The notes beneath the pieces are model-generated. The model was not told where the DNA came from. It made no database searches and saw nothing but the letters and a program-made list of their open reading frames with translations. From NCBI GenBank assembly GCA_964619485.1, contig CAZUCI010000002.1, positions 28,433-92,432 of the forward strand: a stretch of 64,000 bases of DNA, read 5' to 3'. Of this stretch, positions 38,101-46,205 are shown piece after piece. The position numbers and the translations under genes were made by a program. The number at the start of each line of letters is the position of its first letter. The stretch's first letter is position 1. Source of the stretch: UBA2882 sp964619485 (GTDB lineage Bacteria; Bacillota; Clostridia; Lachnospirales; Lachnospiraceae).

Positions 38101-39662
38101 TCGAGGATTTGGCGCAGCTGATTTATGACTTGAAAAATGCCAATGTAGATGCCAGAATTTCCGTAAAACTGGTGTCGGAGGCCGGTGTTGGAACGGTTGC
38201 CGCCGGTGTTGCCAAGGCTGGAGCTCAGGTTATTCTGGTCAGCGGATATGATGGAGGAACCGGTGCAGCACCAAGGAATTCCATTCACAATGCAGGACTT
38301 CCATGGGAGCTTGGTCTTGCTGAAACCCATCAGACACTGATTATGAACGGTCTGCGTAACAAGGTTCGCATTGAGACAGACGGAAAGCTCATGAGTGGCC
38401 GTGATGTGGTGATTGCTGCACTTTTAGGGGCTGAGGAATATGGTTTTGCAACAGCGCCGCTGGTAACCATGGGCTGCGTTATGATGCGTGTCTGCAACCT
38501 GGATACCTGTCCTGTTGGTGTAGCGACTCAGAATCCGGAGCTTAGAAAGAGATTCAGAGGAAAACCGGAATACATTGAAAATTTCATGCGCTTTATCGCT
38601 GAGGAGATGCGTGAATATATGGCTAAGCTTGGTGTTCGCACCATCGATGAGCTGGTTGGACATACAGAGCTGTTAAAAGTAAAAGAGAATGTGGATGAGC
38701 GATATGCCAAGATTGATTTGGGGAATATCTTAAACAACCCTTATGCAGGAAGCAGGGAAAAGGTTATCTTTGATCCAAAGCAGGTATATGACTTTAAGCT
38801 GGAAAATACGCTGGATGAAAAGGTGCTTTTAAAACAGCTTTCCAAGGCAATGGAAACAGGGGCAAAGAGAAGCATCGAGGTGGATGTGACCAACACGGAT
38901 CGAGCTTTTGGAACCATTCTTGGAGCGGAGATTACCAGAAAATTCTATAACACTCTGGAGGAGGATACCTACCGCGTTTTATGTAATGGTGCAGGTGGAC
39001 AGAGCTTTGGCGCATTTATTCCAAAGGGTCTTACCCTGGAGCTGGTGGGAGATTCCAACGATTATTTTGGAAAAGGCCTGTCCGGCGGTAAGCTGATTGT
39101 TTATCCGCCAAAAGGGAGTAAGTTTAAACAGGATGAAAACATCATTATCGGTAATGTGGCTCTTTACGGTGCAACCAGCGGAAAGGCATTTATCAATGGT
39201 GTTGCAGGCGAGCGCTTCTGCGTTCGTAACTCCGGAGCAATTGCTGTAGTGGAGGGCTGTGGTGATCATGGCTGCGAGTATATGACAGGCGGCCGCGCTG
39301 TCATCATCGGAAAGGTCGGCAAAAACTTCGCAGCCGGCATGAGCGGTGGTGTTGCGTATGTGCTGGATGAGGATAATGATTTGTATACCAAGGTAAATAA
39401 GGAAATGGTATCCTCCCATGAAATTACGTCCAAATATGATGTATTAGAACTGAAAGACCTGATTAGTGAACACGTGTCCTACACCAACTCGGAAAAAGGA
39501 AAAGAGATTTTAAATAACTTTGGCGAATATCTTCCTAAGTTTAAGAAAATCATTCCACATGATTATGAGACCATGCTGAAAGCAATTGTTCAGATGGAGG
39601 AAAAAGGGTTAAGCGCAGAACAGGCACAGATTGAGGCATTTTATGCCAATAAGAATAAATAA
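35115..39662 (+). CDS. gltB: Glutamate synthase large subunit
   Basis: 1515 residues. A class II glutaminase domain begins at NCGIG, with nucleophile Cys23 after a short propeptide that would be removed; the synthase barrel shows GGKSNTGEGGED and QVASGRFGV; the 3Fe-4S cysteines are in MMRVCNLDTCPVGVATQ; the C-terminal beta-helix has GNVALYGATSGKAFINGVAGERF. With GltD it makes two glutamates from glutamine and 2-oxoglutarate. ATG 35115 is preferred over an upstream in-frame ATG at 35052 because AAAGGAG lies seven bases before it and it gives the family N-terminus. Confidence 0.98.
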   Translation: MFDAKLDMPRPSLYREEFEHDNCGIGACVNINGQKSHATVENALKIVENLEHRAGKDAEGMTGDGVGILTQISHNFFTKVSHTLGIFLGSEREYGVGMFFFPQDELQRNQAKKMFEIIVEKEGLTFLGWREVPTVPSVLGHKAVECMPCIMQAFIKKPENVEKGLDFDRMLYIVRRVFEQSTDVTYVVSLSSRTIVYKGMFLVGQLRTFFCDLQDKDYDSAIAIVHSRFSTNTNPSWERAHPNRFIVHNGEINTIRGNADKMLAREENMESVHLKGQLHKVLPVINASGSDSAMLDNTLEFLVMSGMPLPLAVMIAIPEPWANNKIMSQDKKDFYQYYATMMEPWDGPASILFSDGDIMGAVLDRNGLRPSRYYITEDGQVILSSEVGVLPIDPTKIVKKERLRPGKMLLIDTVAGKVIDDETLKQSYASKQPYGEWLDSNLVELHDLKIPNVRVPEFTYEERQRMQKAFGYTYDELKQTILPMAKNGSEAIAAMGVDTPLPVLSKAKHPLFNYFKQLFAQVTNPPIDAIREEVVTSTSVYVGTDGNLLEESPKNCNVLKVRNPILTNTDILKIKNMKAEGFKVEVVPITYYKNTSLEKAIDRLFVEVDRMFREGVNILILSDRGVDENHVAIPSLLAVSALQQHLVSTKKRTSVAIILESAEPREVHHFATILGYGACAINPYLAQESIKELIDSHMLDKDYYAAVDDYNDAILQGIVKIASKMGISTIQSYQGSKIFEAIGIDYDVVNKYFNGTVCRVGGITLKDIEKQVDELHSTAFDPLGLATDLTLDSPGHHKMRSGGDEHLYNPETIHLLQESTRRGDYDLFKKYTACVNDETSIKTLRGLMDFNYPKKGIPLEEVESVESIVKRFKTGAMSYGSISKEAHECLAIAMNNLGGKSNTGEGGEDLERLSIGPDGLNKCSAIKQVASGRFGVTSKYLTSAKEIQIKMAQGAKPGEGGHLPAGKVYPWIAKTRHSTPGVGLISPPPHHDIYSIEDLAQLIYDLKNANVDARISVKLVSEAGVGTVAAGVAKAGAQVILVSGYDGGTGAAPRNSIHNAGLPWELGLAETHQTLIMNGLRNKVRIETDGKLMSGRDVVIAALLGAEEYGFATAPLVTMGCVMMRVCNLDTCPVGVATQNPELRKRFRGKPEYIENFMRFIAEEMREYMAKLGVRTIDELVGHTELLKVKENVDERYAKIDLGNILNNPYAGSREKVIFDPKQVYDFKLENTLDEKVLLKQLSKAMETGAKRSIEVDVTNTDRAFGTILGAEITRKFYNTLEEDTYRVLCNGAGGQSFGAFIPKGLTLELVGDSNDYFGKGLSGGKLIVYPPKGSKFKQDENIIIGNVALYGATSGKAFINGVAGERFCVRNSGAIAVVEGCGDHGCEYMTGGRAVIIGKVGKNFAAGMSGGVAYVLDEDNDLYTKVNKEMVSSHEITSKYDVLELKDLISEHVSYTNSEKGKEILNNFGEYLPKFKKIIPHDYETMLKAIVQMEEKGLSAEQAQIEAFYANKNK

Positions 39663-39679
39663 GGAGGGATGATTATATT

Positions 39680-41173
39680 ATGGGAAAACCAACTGGATTT
39701 ATGGAGTATGAAAGATGCGTCAGTCAGGCGGAAACTCCAAAGGATAGAATCAAACATTTTAATGAATTCCATAAGCATCTTTCCAAAGAAAAACAGGAGC
39801 TGCAGGGCGCACGCTGCATGGAGTGCGGTGTGCCCTTCTGTCAGGCGGGAATGATGATCTGTGGAATGGCATCAGGGTGTCCCCTTCACAATCTTGTTCC
39901 TGAATGGAATGATCTGGTCTACACAGGAAACTGGGAGCAGGCCTACAATCGTCTCAAAAAGACCAATAACTTTCCGGAATTCACATCAAGAGTCTGTCCG
40001 GCTCTGTGTGAGGCGGCCTGCACCTGTGGATTGAATGGTGACCCTGTTTCTTCCAAGGAGAATGAGTATGCCATTATTGAAAATGCCTATAGAGAGGGCT
40101 ATGCAAAAGCCAATCCGCCGAAGGTACGCACCGGGAAAAAGGTGGCAGTCATCGGAAGCGGACCCTCCGGACTTGCCTGCGCTGATCAGCTGAATAAGAG
40201 AGGGCATCTGGTTACCGTGTTTGAGCGCCACGACCGCATCGGCGGGCTTTTGATGTACGGCATTCCAAATATGAAGCTGGAGAAATCCATTGTGGAACGC
40301 AAGGTAAAAATCATGGAGGAGGAAGGGATTACCTTTGTGACAAATACAGATGTGGGGAAAGATTTAAAAACAGCAAAGCTGTTAGCTGATTTTGACCGCG
40401 TTGTGTTATGCTGTGGCTCTTCCAATCCAAGAGACATCAATGCACCTGGAAGAGACGCCAGGGGAATCTATTTTGCAGTGGACTTTTTGTCAGCAAACAC
40501 CAAATCACTGTTGGATTCCCAGTTCAAGGATAAAAAATATGTGGATACAAAAGGGAAAAATGTTGTGATTATCGGTGGCGGTGACACAGGAAATGACTGC
40601 GTGGGAACCTCTATTCGTCACGGGGCAAAAGCTGTGACTCAGATTGAGATGATGCCAAAGGCACCGGATGAGAGAGCAGAAAATAATCCATGGCCCGAAT
40701 GGCCCAAGATTTGTAAGACTGATTATGGTCAGGAGGAAGCCATAGCCTTGTTTGGACATGATCCCCGTATCTATGAGAGCACTGTCAAGGAATTTATTAA
40801 GGATAAGAATGGAAATTTAAAGGCTGTTAAAATCGTAAAGCTTCATTGGGAAAAGGACGCTGCAAGTGGTCGTATGAAGATGAGCGAGGTTGCAGGAAGC
40901 GAACAGCTCCTGGATGCTGAAATTGTATTGATTGCAGCAGGCTTTCTTGGAAGCCAGAAATATGTTACAGATGCTTTTAAGGTAGAAACCAATGAGAGAA
41001 CCAATGTGAAAACAGCAGCAGGAAAATATGAAACAAGTGTGAAACATATTTTCACAGCAGGTGATATGCATCGCGGACAGTCCCTTGTTGTATGGGCCAT
41101 ACGTGAAGGCCGCGAAGCCGCAAAGGCAGTGGACGAGAGCCTTCTTGGCTACTCCAATCTCAATGTGCAGTGA
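39680..41173 (+). CDS. gltD: Glutamate synthase small subunit
   Basis: 497 residues. N-terminal 4Fe-4S cysteines (ARCMECGVPFCQ, then VCPALCEAACTCG), FAD fold GSGPSGLACADQL, and the NADPH fold GGGDTGNDCVGTSIRHG. Passes electrons from NAD(P)H to GltB. Begins 17 bases after gltB, with GGAGGG upstream; a typical MGKPTGFMEYER start confirms the ATG. Confidence 0.97.
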   Translation: MGKPTGFMEYERCVSQAETPKDRIKHFNEFHKHLSKEKQELQGARCMECGVPFCQAGMMICGMASGCPLHNLVPEWNDLVYTGNWEQAYNRLKKTNNFPEFTSRVCPALCEAACTCGLNGDPVSSKENEYAIIENAYREGYAKANPPKVRTGKKVAVIGSGPSGLACADQLNKRGHLVTVFERHDRIGGLLMYGIPNMKLEKSIVERKVKIMEEEGITFVTNTDVGKDLKTAKLLADFDRVVLCCGSSNPRDINAPGRDARGIYFAVDFLSANTKSLLDSQFKDKKYVDTKGKNVVIIGGGDTGNDCVGTSIRHGAKAVTQIEMMPKAPDERAENNPWPEWPKICKTDYGQEEAIALFGHDPRIYESTVKEFIKDKNGNLKAVKIVKLHWEKDAASGRMKMSEVAGSEQLLDAEIVLIAAGFLGSQKYVTDAFKVETNERTNVKTAAGKYETSVKHIFTAGDMHRGQSLVVWAIREGREAAKAVDESLLGYSNLNVQ

Positions 41174-41315
41174 TAGTACTTTAGTTTCATAAAACATTGT
41201 ACTGAAAAAAGAACTTTACTTTCAAAAAAAAATCAGTATAATTCAATCAATAACAAGAAAATGACATATATTGTATTGTGCATGGGCACACTGTTTTTGA
41301 AAGGTGGTTTTTATC

Positions 41316-41543
41316 ATGACAGAACGCAAATTAGTTTTAGGACCTTCGGATGCCAAGGAACTGGTTGACATTGCAGGCAGATGTGATTTTGACATTGATA
41401 TTTCATACAATCGTTATGCGGTAGATGCAAAATCAATTTTGGGAGTGCTTGCTTTGGATTTTACTAAAGTGCTTACCATTCGTTACAATGGCAGAAGTGA
41501 AGAGCTGGAACGCTTTTTAAATCATTTCGCAATGGCTTGCTGA
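41316..41543 (+). CDS. HPr-like protein lacking the phospho-histidine
   Basis: 75 residues with the HPr sheet/helix pattern (MTERKLVLGPSDAKELVDIAGRCDFDIDI-type opening, then VDAKSILGVLALDF and a C-terminal helix). HPr carries phosphate on His15 in the motif GLHARPA; here the matching place has GPSDAKE, with no His, and the Ser46 region is replaced by SILGV with Ser in similar place. So it is an HPr paralogue, unlikely to pass on phosphate, like other Clostridial HPr-family proteins of unknown role. An in-frame GTG at 41304 is less likely than ATG 41316, which follows AAAGGTGG. Confidence 0.75.
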   Translation: MTERKLVLGPSDAKELVDIAGRCDFDIDISYNRYAVDAKSILGVLALDFTKVLTIRYNGRSEELERFLNHFAMAC

Positions 41544-41557
41544 CATTTAACGGATAA

Positions 41558-41600
41558 ATAATGTTCTGCCCGCTTTGCGGACAGCGCATTGCAAGATAAG
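41558..41600. repeat. Outlying degenerate copy of the 45 bp repeat
   Basis: ATAATGTTCTGCCCGCTTTGCGGACAGCGCATTGC matches the repeat unit seen at 41677, but lies before the terminator. It suggests the array and the terminator were once contiguous or that the unit was copied. Confidence 0.6.
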
Positions 41601-41619
41601 AGATGAAGAAGAACAACAA

Positions 41620-41659
41620 AGACCCGACGTTGCCAATTACAGGCGACGCCGGGTTTTTT
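41620..41659 (+). terminator. Rho-independent terminator after the HPr-like gene
   Basis: ACCCGACGTTGCC pairs with GGCGACGCCGGGT (few mismatches) around AATTACA, followed by six T. Confidence 0.88.
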
Positions 41660-41676
41660 GCTGCATACAATGTTCT

Positions 41677-41815
41677 GCATATAATGTGCTGCCCGCTATG
41701 TGTTCAGAACATTGCTGTATTGCATATAATGTGATGCCCGTTATGTGTGCAGAACATTGCTGTATTGCATATAATGTGCTGCCTGCTGTGCGTACAGGAC
41801 ACTGTTAATACTGCA
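41677..41815. repeat. 45 bp tandem repeat (three copies)
   Basis: Units begin at about 41677, 41722 and 41767, exactly 45 bases apart: GCATATAATGTGCTGCCCGC, TATGTGTTCAGAACATTGCT. The third copy diverges at its end. 45 is a multiple of 3, so one frame reads through as an 15-residue Cys-rich repeat (AYNVLPAMCSEHCCI type); with no ribosome site I treat this as chance. Confidence 0.9.
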
Positions 41816-41866
41816 TGGCTCATGATATAATAAGAGCCGATGATGTTGAAAGGAGGAGGTCTTCAA

Positions 41867-44329
41867 ATGGAAATTCGAATCTCAGTGCGAAGCTTTGTGG
41901 AATTTTTGCTTCGATCCGGCGATATTGATAATCGCAGGACCGGAGGAAATGAAGATGCAATGGCAGAGGGTGCCAGAATTCACCGCATGATCCAGAAGCG
42001 TATGGGTATAGAGTATCAGGCAGAGGTTACCATGGCACAGGCAATTTCCTTTGAAGAGTACTCCATTATAATAGAAGGAAGAGCAGACGGGGTCATCGAT
42101 GACCGCGCTCACGGGCGGGTAGTTATCGATGAAATTAAAGCAACCTATCGGGAACTGAAGAGAATTGATGTGCCGGACCCTGTGCATCTGGCTCAGGCAA
42201 AATGCTATGCTTACATGTGGGCAAAGCAAAACAGACTTGATTCTATTGGCATTCGCATGACCTATTGCAACATAGACTCGGAAGAAATAAAGTATTTCCA
42301 TGAAAATTTCAAGTTTTCCACCTTGAATAAATGGTTTCTTTCTTTAATAGAAGAATACAGAAAATGGTCTGATTTTGAATATGCCTGGAAAAAGAAAAGG
42401 CAGGAAAGCATCGAGGCTTTGAAATTTCCTTTTCCTTATAGAAAGGGACAAAAGGAGCTGGTGGGATATGTTTATCAGACAATTTCAAAGGGAAAAAAGC
42501 TTTTTGTAGAGGCACCAACGGGGGGTGGAAAAACGATTTCCACCATGTATCCGGCTTTGAAGGCGGTTGCGGAGGGGAAGGCAGATAAGCTGTTTTACCT
42601 GACAGCCAAAACAGTGACCGGCACAGTTGCAAAGGATACCCTGTCAATGCTCAGAGAACAGGGGCTTTGCATGAAGAGTGCCCTGCTGACTGCCAAGGAA
42701 AAGGTTTGCCCGCTGGAGGAATGCAACTGCAATCCCCAGGCCTGTCCCTTTGCCAGGGGGCATTACGACCGTATCAATGATGCGGTTTATGACCTGCTTG
42801 AGCATGAGGATGAATTTGACAGAGAAAAAATCCTGGATTATGCACTTTCTCATGAGGTCTGTCCCTTCGAAATGGGGCTGGATATGAGCCTGTTCTCGGA
42901 TACTGTTATCTGTGATTACAACTATCTCTTTGATCCAAGGGCTTATTTGCGGCGCTTTTTTGCAGATGGTATTACCGGTTCCTATCTTTTCCTGATAGAT
43001 GAGGCCCATAATCTTGTGGAACGTGGCAGAAGCATGTACAGTGCCACTCTGGTTAAGGAAGACATTCTGGCGGTGAAAAATATCGTGGAGCCGTATTCCC
43101 CTTATCTGGCCAAGCTGTTTGAAAAATGTAACCGGGAATTACTGGTGCTGAAAAAGCAGTGCGAAAACTATGAAATTTTAAAGAGCCATGCCTCTTTTGT
43201 GGAGCAGGTAAACAGACTTCATGGGGCAATCAATAACTACCTGGAGGATCATGAGGACAGCCCAGTAAAGGATGAACTTTTGAATTATTATTTCGAATTG
43301 TCCCGTTTTCTTGATGTTTATGACCGAATGGATGAGGATTATGTGGTTTATACCGGATATGAGGATGACGGCTCCTTTTTCATCAAGGAATTTTGCGTTG
43401 ATCCGGCAAGACAGTTGAAGGAGTGTATGGACAAAGGCGTTTCAACGATTCTCTTTTCAGCCACATTTCTTCCAATCCAGTATTATAAGAGTCTTCTGGG
43501 CGGAGACCAGGAGGATTATGAGGTTTATGCGAAGAGCACCTTTGATCCGAAACAGCAGATTCAGATTATTGGCAATGAGGTTACAAGCCGCTACCTGAGG
43601 CGAAATGACAGAGAGTATGAGAATATTGCCTGTTATATTCATGAACTGATCAGAGCCAGAGTGGGAAACTATCTGGTGTTCTTTCCTTCGCACGCATTTC
43701 TGGACGCGGTTTATGATGCCTTTCAAGCTATGTATGGAGAAGATGAAATTTCCATTATCGTGCAGGAAAGCAGAATGAGAGAGGATGAGCGAGAGGCCTT
43801 TTTAGACCAGTTTTCCTTTATGGAGGATGTGGATTTCAGGGACAAGATTCAAATGGAGGTTCTTGTGGAGGAGGATGAGCAATCAGGTGTTGACAGGCAT
43901 CCAGAGGGCGAAAGGCTTCCCGAGGCCTACAGGCATACAGAGGGGAATTCCAGGACGCTGCTGGGTTTCTGTGTGCTGGGGGGAATCTTTGGCGAGGGAA
44001 TTGATTTAAAAAGGGATTCTCTGATTGGTTCAATTATAGTTGGGACAGGTCTCCCGCAGGTTTGTCCGGAACGTGAAATCCTTAAGAATTACTTTGATGA
44101 GACGGGAAAGAATGGATTTGATTATGCCTATCGTTATCCGGGTATGAATAAGGTGCTTCAGGCAGCAGGAAGAGTAATCAGAACAGCTGATGACAGGGGA
44201 ATTATCGCCTTACTGGATGAACGATTTGTCCAGAGCGGTTATCAGAAAATGTTTCCTGCAGAGTGGCAGAACTTAAGGGTGATTTCCATGGATAAAGCGA
44301 AGGAAGAGGCCGAGAAATTTTGGGTATAA
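41867..44329 (+). CDS. Rad3/DinG-type helicase with N-terminal PD-(D/E)XK nuclease-like domain
   Basis: 820 residues. Residues 1-180 resemble a RecB/Cas4-type nuclease: EGRADGVI (Asp74) and VIDEIKATY (Asp88, Lys91). Walker A APTGGGKT is at 216-223. The Fe-S domain has four Cys (KVCPLEECNCNPQACPF, EVCPFEMG), Walker B is DEAHN, and motif VI GRVIRT lies near the end. Superfamily 2 XPD/DinG group, moving 5'-3' on DNA; the nuclease-like part should add cleavage or end binding. A short hydrophilic insert sits near residue 670. ATG 41867 follows GGAGGAGG by seven bases; the frame opens earlier at 41840. Confidence 0.9.
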   Translation: MEIRISVRSFVEFLLRSGDIDNRRTGGNEDAMAEGARIHRMIQKRMGIEYQAEVTMAQAISFEEYSIIIEGRADGVIDDRAHGRVVIDEIKATYRELKRIDVPDPVHLAQAKCYAYMWAKQNRLDSIGIRMTYCNIDSEEIKYFHENFKFSTLNKWFLSLIEEYRKWSDFEYAWKKKRQESIEALKFPFPYRKGQKELVGYVYQTISKGKKLFVEAPTGGGKTISTMYPALKAVAEGKADKLFYLTAKTVTGTVAKDTLSMLREQGLCMKSALLTAKEKVCPLEECNCNPQACPFARGHYDRINDAVYDLLEHEDEFDREKILDYALSHEVCPFEMGLDMSLFSDTVICDYNYLFDPRAYLRRFFADGITGSYLFLIDEAHNLVERGRSMYSATLVKEDILAVKNIVEPYSPYLAKLFEKCNRELLVLKKQCENYEILKSHASFVEQVNRLHGAINNYLEDHEDSPVKDELLNYYFELSRFLDVYDRMDEDYVVYTGYEDDGSFFIKEFCVDPARQLKECMDKGVSTILFSATFLPIQYYKSLLGGDQEDYEVYAKSTFDPKQQIQIIGNEVTSRYLRRNDREYENIACYIHELIRARVGNYLVFFPSHAFLDAVYDAFQAMYGEDEISIIVQESRMREDEREAFLDQFSFMEDVDFRDKIQMEVLVEEDEQSGVDRHPEGERLPEAYRHTEGNSRTLLGFCVLGGIFGEGIDLKRDSLIGSIIVGTGLPQVCPEREILKNYFDETGKNGFDYAYRYPGMNKVLQAAGRVIRTADDRGIIALLDERFVQSGYQKMFPAEWQNLRVISMDKAKEEAEKFWV

Positions 44330-44642
44330 AATCTTTTTTCTCCGTGTCCACTGTATGGGGTACATTATAACAATAAAGAGGATGTAAAACTCCGATTTTG
44401 CTGCAGTTGTGCCCCGTTATTTTTGTAATATGGGGCATAAGTACATAAAATTCGTCTTCTTGTGCCCTAAAAGCATTATGTAAACCTACATTTAGCGTTG
44501 TTGCGGGGCACAAGAAGGGCTTTTTGGCTAATCCATGCCCCGCTTCTAAATTAAAATTTCTGCCCCGCTGCAAATGATATAGCTAATTATGGAAGATAGT
44601 AATATTTAGTGGAAGATAATAATACCTAGTGGAAGATAGTCC
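44330..44642. other. Gene-free region with GCCCC hairpins and a 20 bp repeat
   Basis: Between the convergent helicase and endonuclease genes. Several hairpins are built from TGTGCCCC/GGGGCAYA (44408-44438) and a perfect 12 bp pair CTTCTTGTGCCC at 44456-44467 with GGGCACAAGAAG at 44506-44517, followed by GGCTTTTT, so it may terminate transcription. Then comes a 20-base tandem repeat (separate entry). No gene seen. Confidence 0.7.
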
Positions 44643-44645
44643 TTA
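44591..44645. repeat. 20 bp tandem repeat beside the endonuclease IV stop
   Basis: GGAAGATAGTAATATTTAGT, GGAAGATAATAATACCTAGT, then GGAAGATAGTCC: 20-base period, ending inside the endonuclease IV stop codon. Confidence 0.85.
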
Positions 44646-45521
44646 GTTATTAAATAACAACCGTGATATTTCTTCCTTATATGGCGCTTTTGTTTTCCCG
44701 GGGTAATCTGGATCAGGAATCCAGGGCGTTTCCAATATCTTTGGGATAGACATAAAGTCTGGATGATATACAATTCGCTGCAATGCTTCAAAACCAATAT
44801 ATCCGTTACCGATATTGGCATGGCGGTCTTTAGCTGCACCAAGGGGATTTTTGCTGTCATTGATGTGGAAAACAGCAATTTGTTTCTTGCCGATGAGATG
44901 GTCAAATTTATCTATAACAGAATCAAATTCGTTTACAATGTCATAACCTGCGTCGTTCACATGGCAGGTATCAAAGCATATACGCAGATTCTCAGGATAT
45001 TTTACCTTGTCATAGATGTCGGCCAGCTCTTCAAAGCTGCGGCCCAGCTCAGAGCCCTTTCCGGCCATGGTTTCCAAAGCAATTTTACAGCTTTGATCCT
45101 TTATCATGACTTCATTGAGCCCTTCTACTATTTTATTGATTCCGGTCTGTACATCGGCACCTACAGAGGAGCCCGGGTGTAATACAAGAATTTTGCTGCC
45201 CATGGCAGTGCTTCTTGTAAGCTCCTTTTGCAGAAATTCCACGGCAAGTGTAAAAATTTCAGGCTTAATACTGTTGGCCAGATTGATGATATAGGGAGCA
45301 TGGATGACAATCTGCTCGATATGATGTGCATGGAGATAATCCCAGCCTTCTTCTATACGACATTCACTAATCTCTTTTCTACGGGTATTTTGAGGTGCAC
45401 CCGTGTAGACCATAAGCGTATTGGAGCCATAACTGACCGCTTCTTTTGCAGAACCTAAAAACATTTCTTTTCCACTCATGCCCACATGAGATCCTAAAAT
45501 AACATCTGATTCTAAATCCAT
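44643..45521 (-). CDS. nfo: Endonuclease IV
   Basis: 292 residues. AP-endonuclease 2 TIM barrel: GSHVGMSG, VIHAPYIINLAN (His), LVLHPGSSVG, IALETMAGKGSELG, ICFDTCHVNDAGYD, AVFHINDSKN, and ETPW at the C-terminal zinc site. Cuts DNA 5' of abasic sites using three zinc ions. GGAGG lies before ATG 45521. Converges with the helicase gene. Confidence 0.96.
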   Translation of the reverse strand: MDLESDVILGSHVGMSGKEMFLGSAKEAVSYGSNTLMVYTGAPQNTRRKEISECRIEEGWDYLHAHHIEQIVIHAPYIINLANSIKPEIFTLAVEFLQKELTRSTAMGSKILVLHPGSSVGADVQTGINKIVEGLNEVMIKDQSCKIALETMAGKGSELGRSFEELADIYDKVKYPENLRICFDTCHVNDAGYDIVNEFDSVIDKFDHLIGKKQIAVFHINDSKNPLGAAKDRHANIGNGYIGFEALQRIVYHPDFMSIPKILETPWIPDPDYPGKTKAPYKEEISRLLFNN

Positions 45522-46112
45522 TTCGATTCCTCCAAATAGTAAAAAAAATAAAATGACACTGAAGTTAGTTTAACATATAACTGGCGTGATTTAAAATACA
45601 GCAGATGGATTTATCCACAATTGTTCAAAATGGTTCACATAAGAACAAGATGCATAAAGATATTATGGAAAGTACTAATTGGTCGATATTTTGATGAAAA
45701 TGCCGAAAATGAAAGATTTTCCTGCATTGCCTGCAAAGAAAAAACTGGAAATTAGTCGAAAAATAAAAAATGACATTGTGGATAACTATGTGGAAATTGG
45801 GGATTTTTTTAGAAGAGGTCGTTATTTTCTGATTTTGCAAGAAAAAAGTCATTTCTGAATTGAAAGGGAAAATGCAAAAATAAACAACAAAACAAAGCAA
45901 TTATGTAAACTGAATAAAAAAGCAGGATTGTAAAAAGGGAAGAAGAAAAAGATAAAATATCGGAAATTAAATAACGTACGAAATGAAAAATAATGAAGAA
46001 AGAGAAATCATCTCAAATCAAATAGAAGATATGTAATTTATGAAAAATATGGTATACTCATTTTGTGGTTAAAAAAATCTGATACATATATATTGTATAT
46101 AGATATGGGAAA
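45522..46112. other. AT-rich intergenic region with two perfect DnaA boxes
   Basis: About 600 bases, strongly AT-rich, with no gene that I can support (a 52-codon frame near 45705 has no ribosome site or known relative). Two perfect consensus 9-mers of DnaA are present: TTATCCACA at 45611-45619 and its complement TGTGGATAA at 45777-45785, 158 bases apart. Not near dnaA/dnaN, so not the chromosome origin by context. Confidence 0.65.
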
Positions 46113-46117
46113 CTACA

Positions 46118-46146
46118 TTGACATGCACTTGTGCATGTGATAAACT
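46118..46146 (+). promoter_or_regulatory. Promoter of the GH13 gene with overlapping palindrome
   Basis: TTGACA (46118) and TAAACT (46141) with a 17-base spacer. The spacer holds ACATGCACTTGTGCATGT (46121-46138), a perfect 18-base palindrome that would be read as an operator for a LacI-like repressor. Confidence 0.7.
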
Positions 46147-46147
46147 G

Positions 46148-46172
46148 AGTGTACTAAGAATGTTAGTACACT
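46148..46172 (+). promoter_or_regulatory. Second palindrome at the GH13 transcription start
   Basis: AGTGTACTAA, five bases GAATG, TTAGTACACT: perfect 10-base arms located at the expected start of transcription. Together with the first palindrome it suggests two operators. Confidence 0.65.
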
Positions 46173-46205
46173 TGCACACAAGAGATGAAAGTAGAGGACT
46201 GGAAT

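Noticed and set aside
41575..41808. 77-codon Cys-rich repeat ORF
   Set aside because: Made by the 45 bp repeat (multiple of 3), no ribosome site, runs over a terminator.
45705..45860. 52-codon ORF (starts MPKMKDF)
   Set aside because: No ribosome site, no recognisable relative; AT-rich region makes chance frames likely.
45522..46112. Chromosome replication origin
   Set aside because: Two DnaA boxes are present, but there is no dnaA, dnaN, rpmH or gidA near, and no box cluster.
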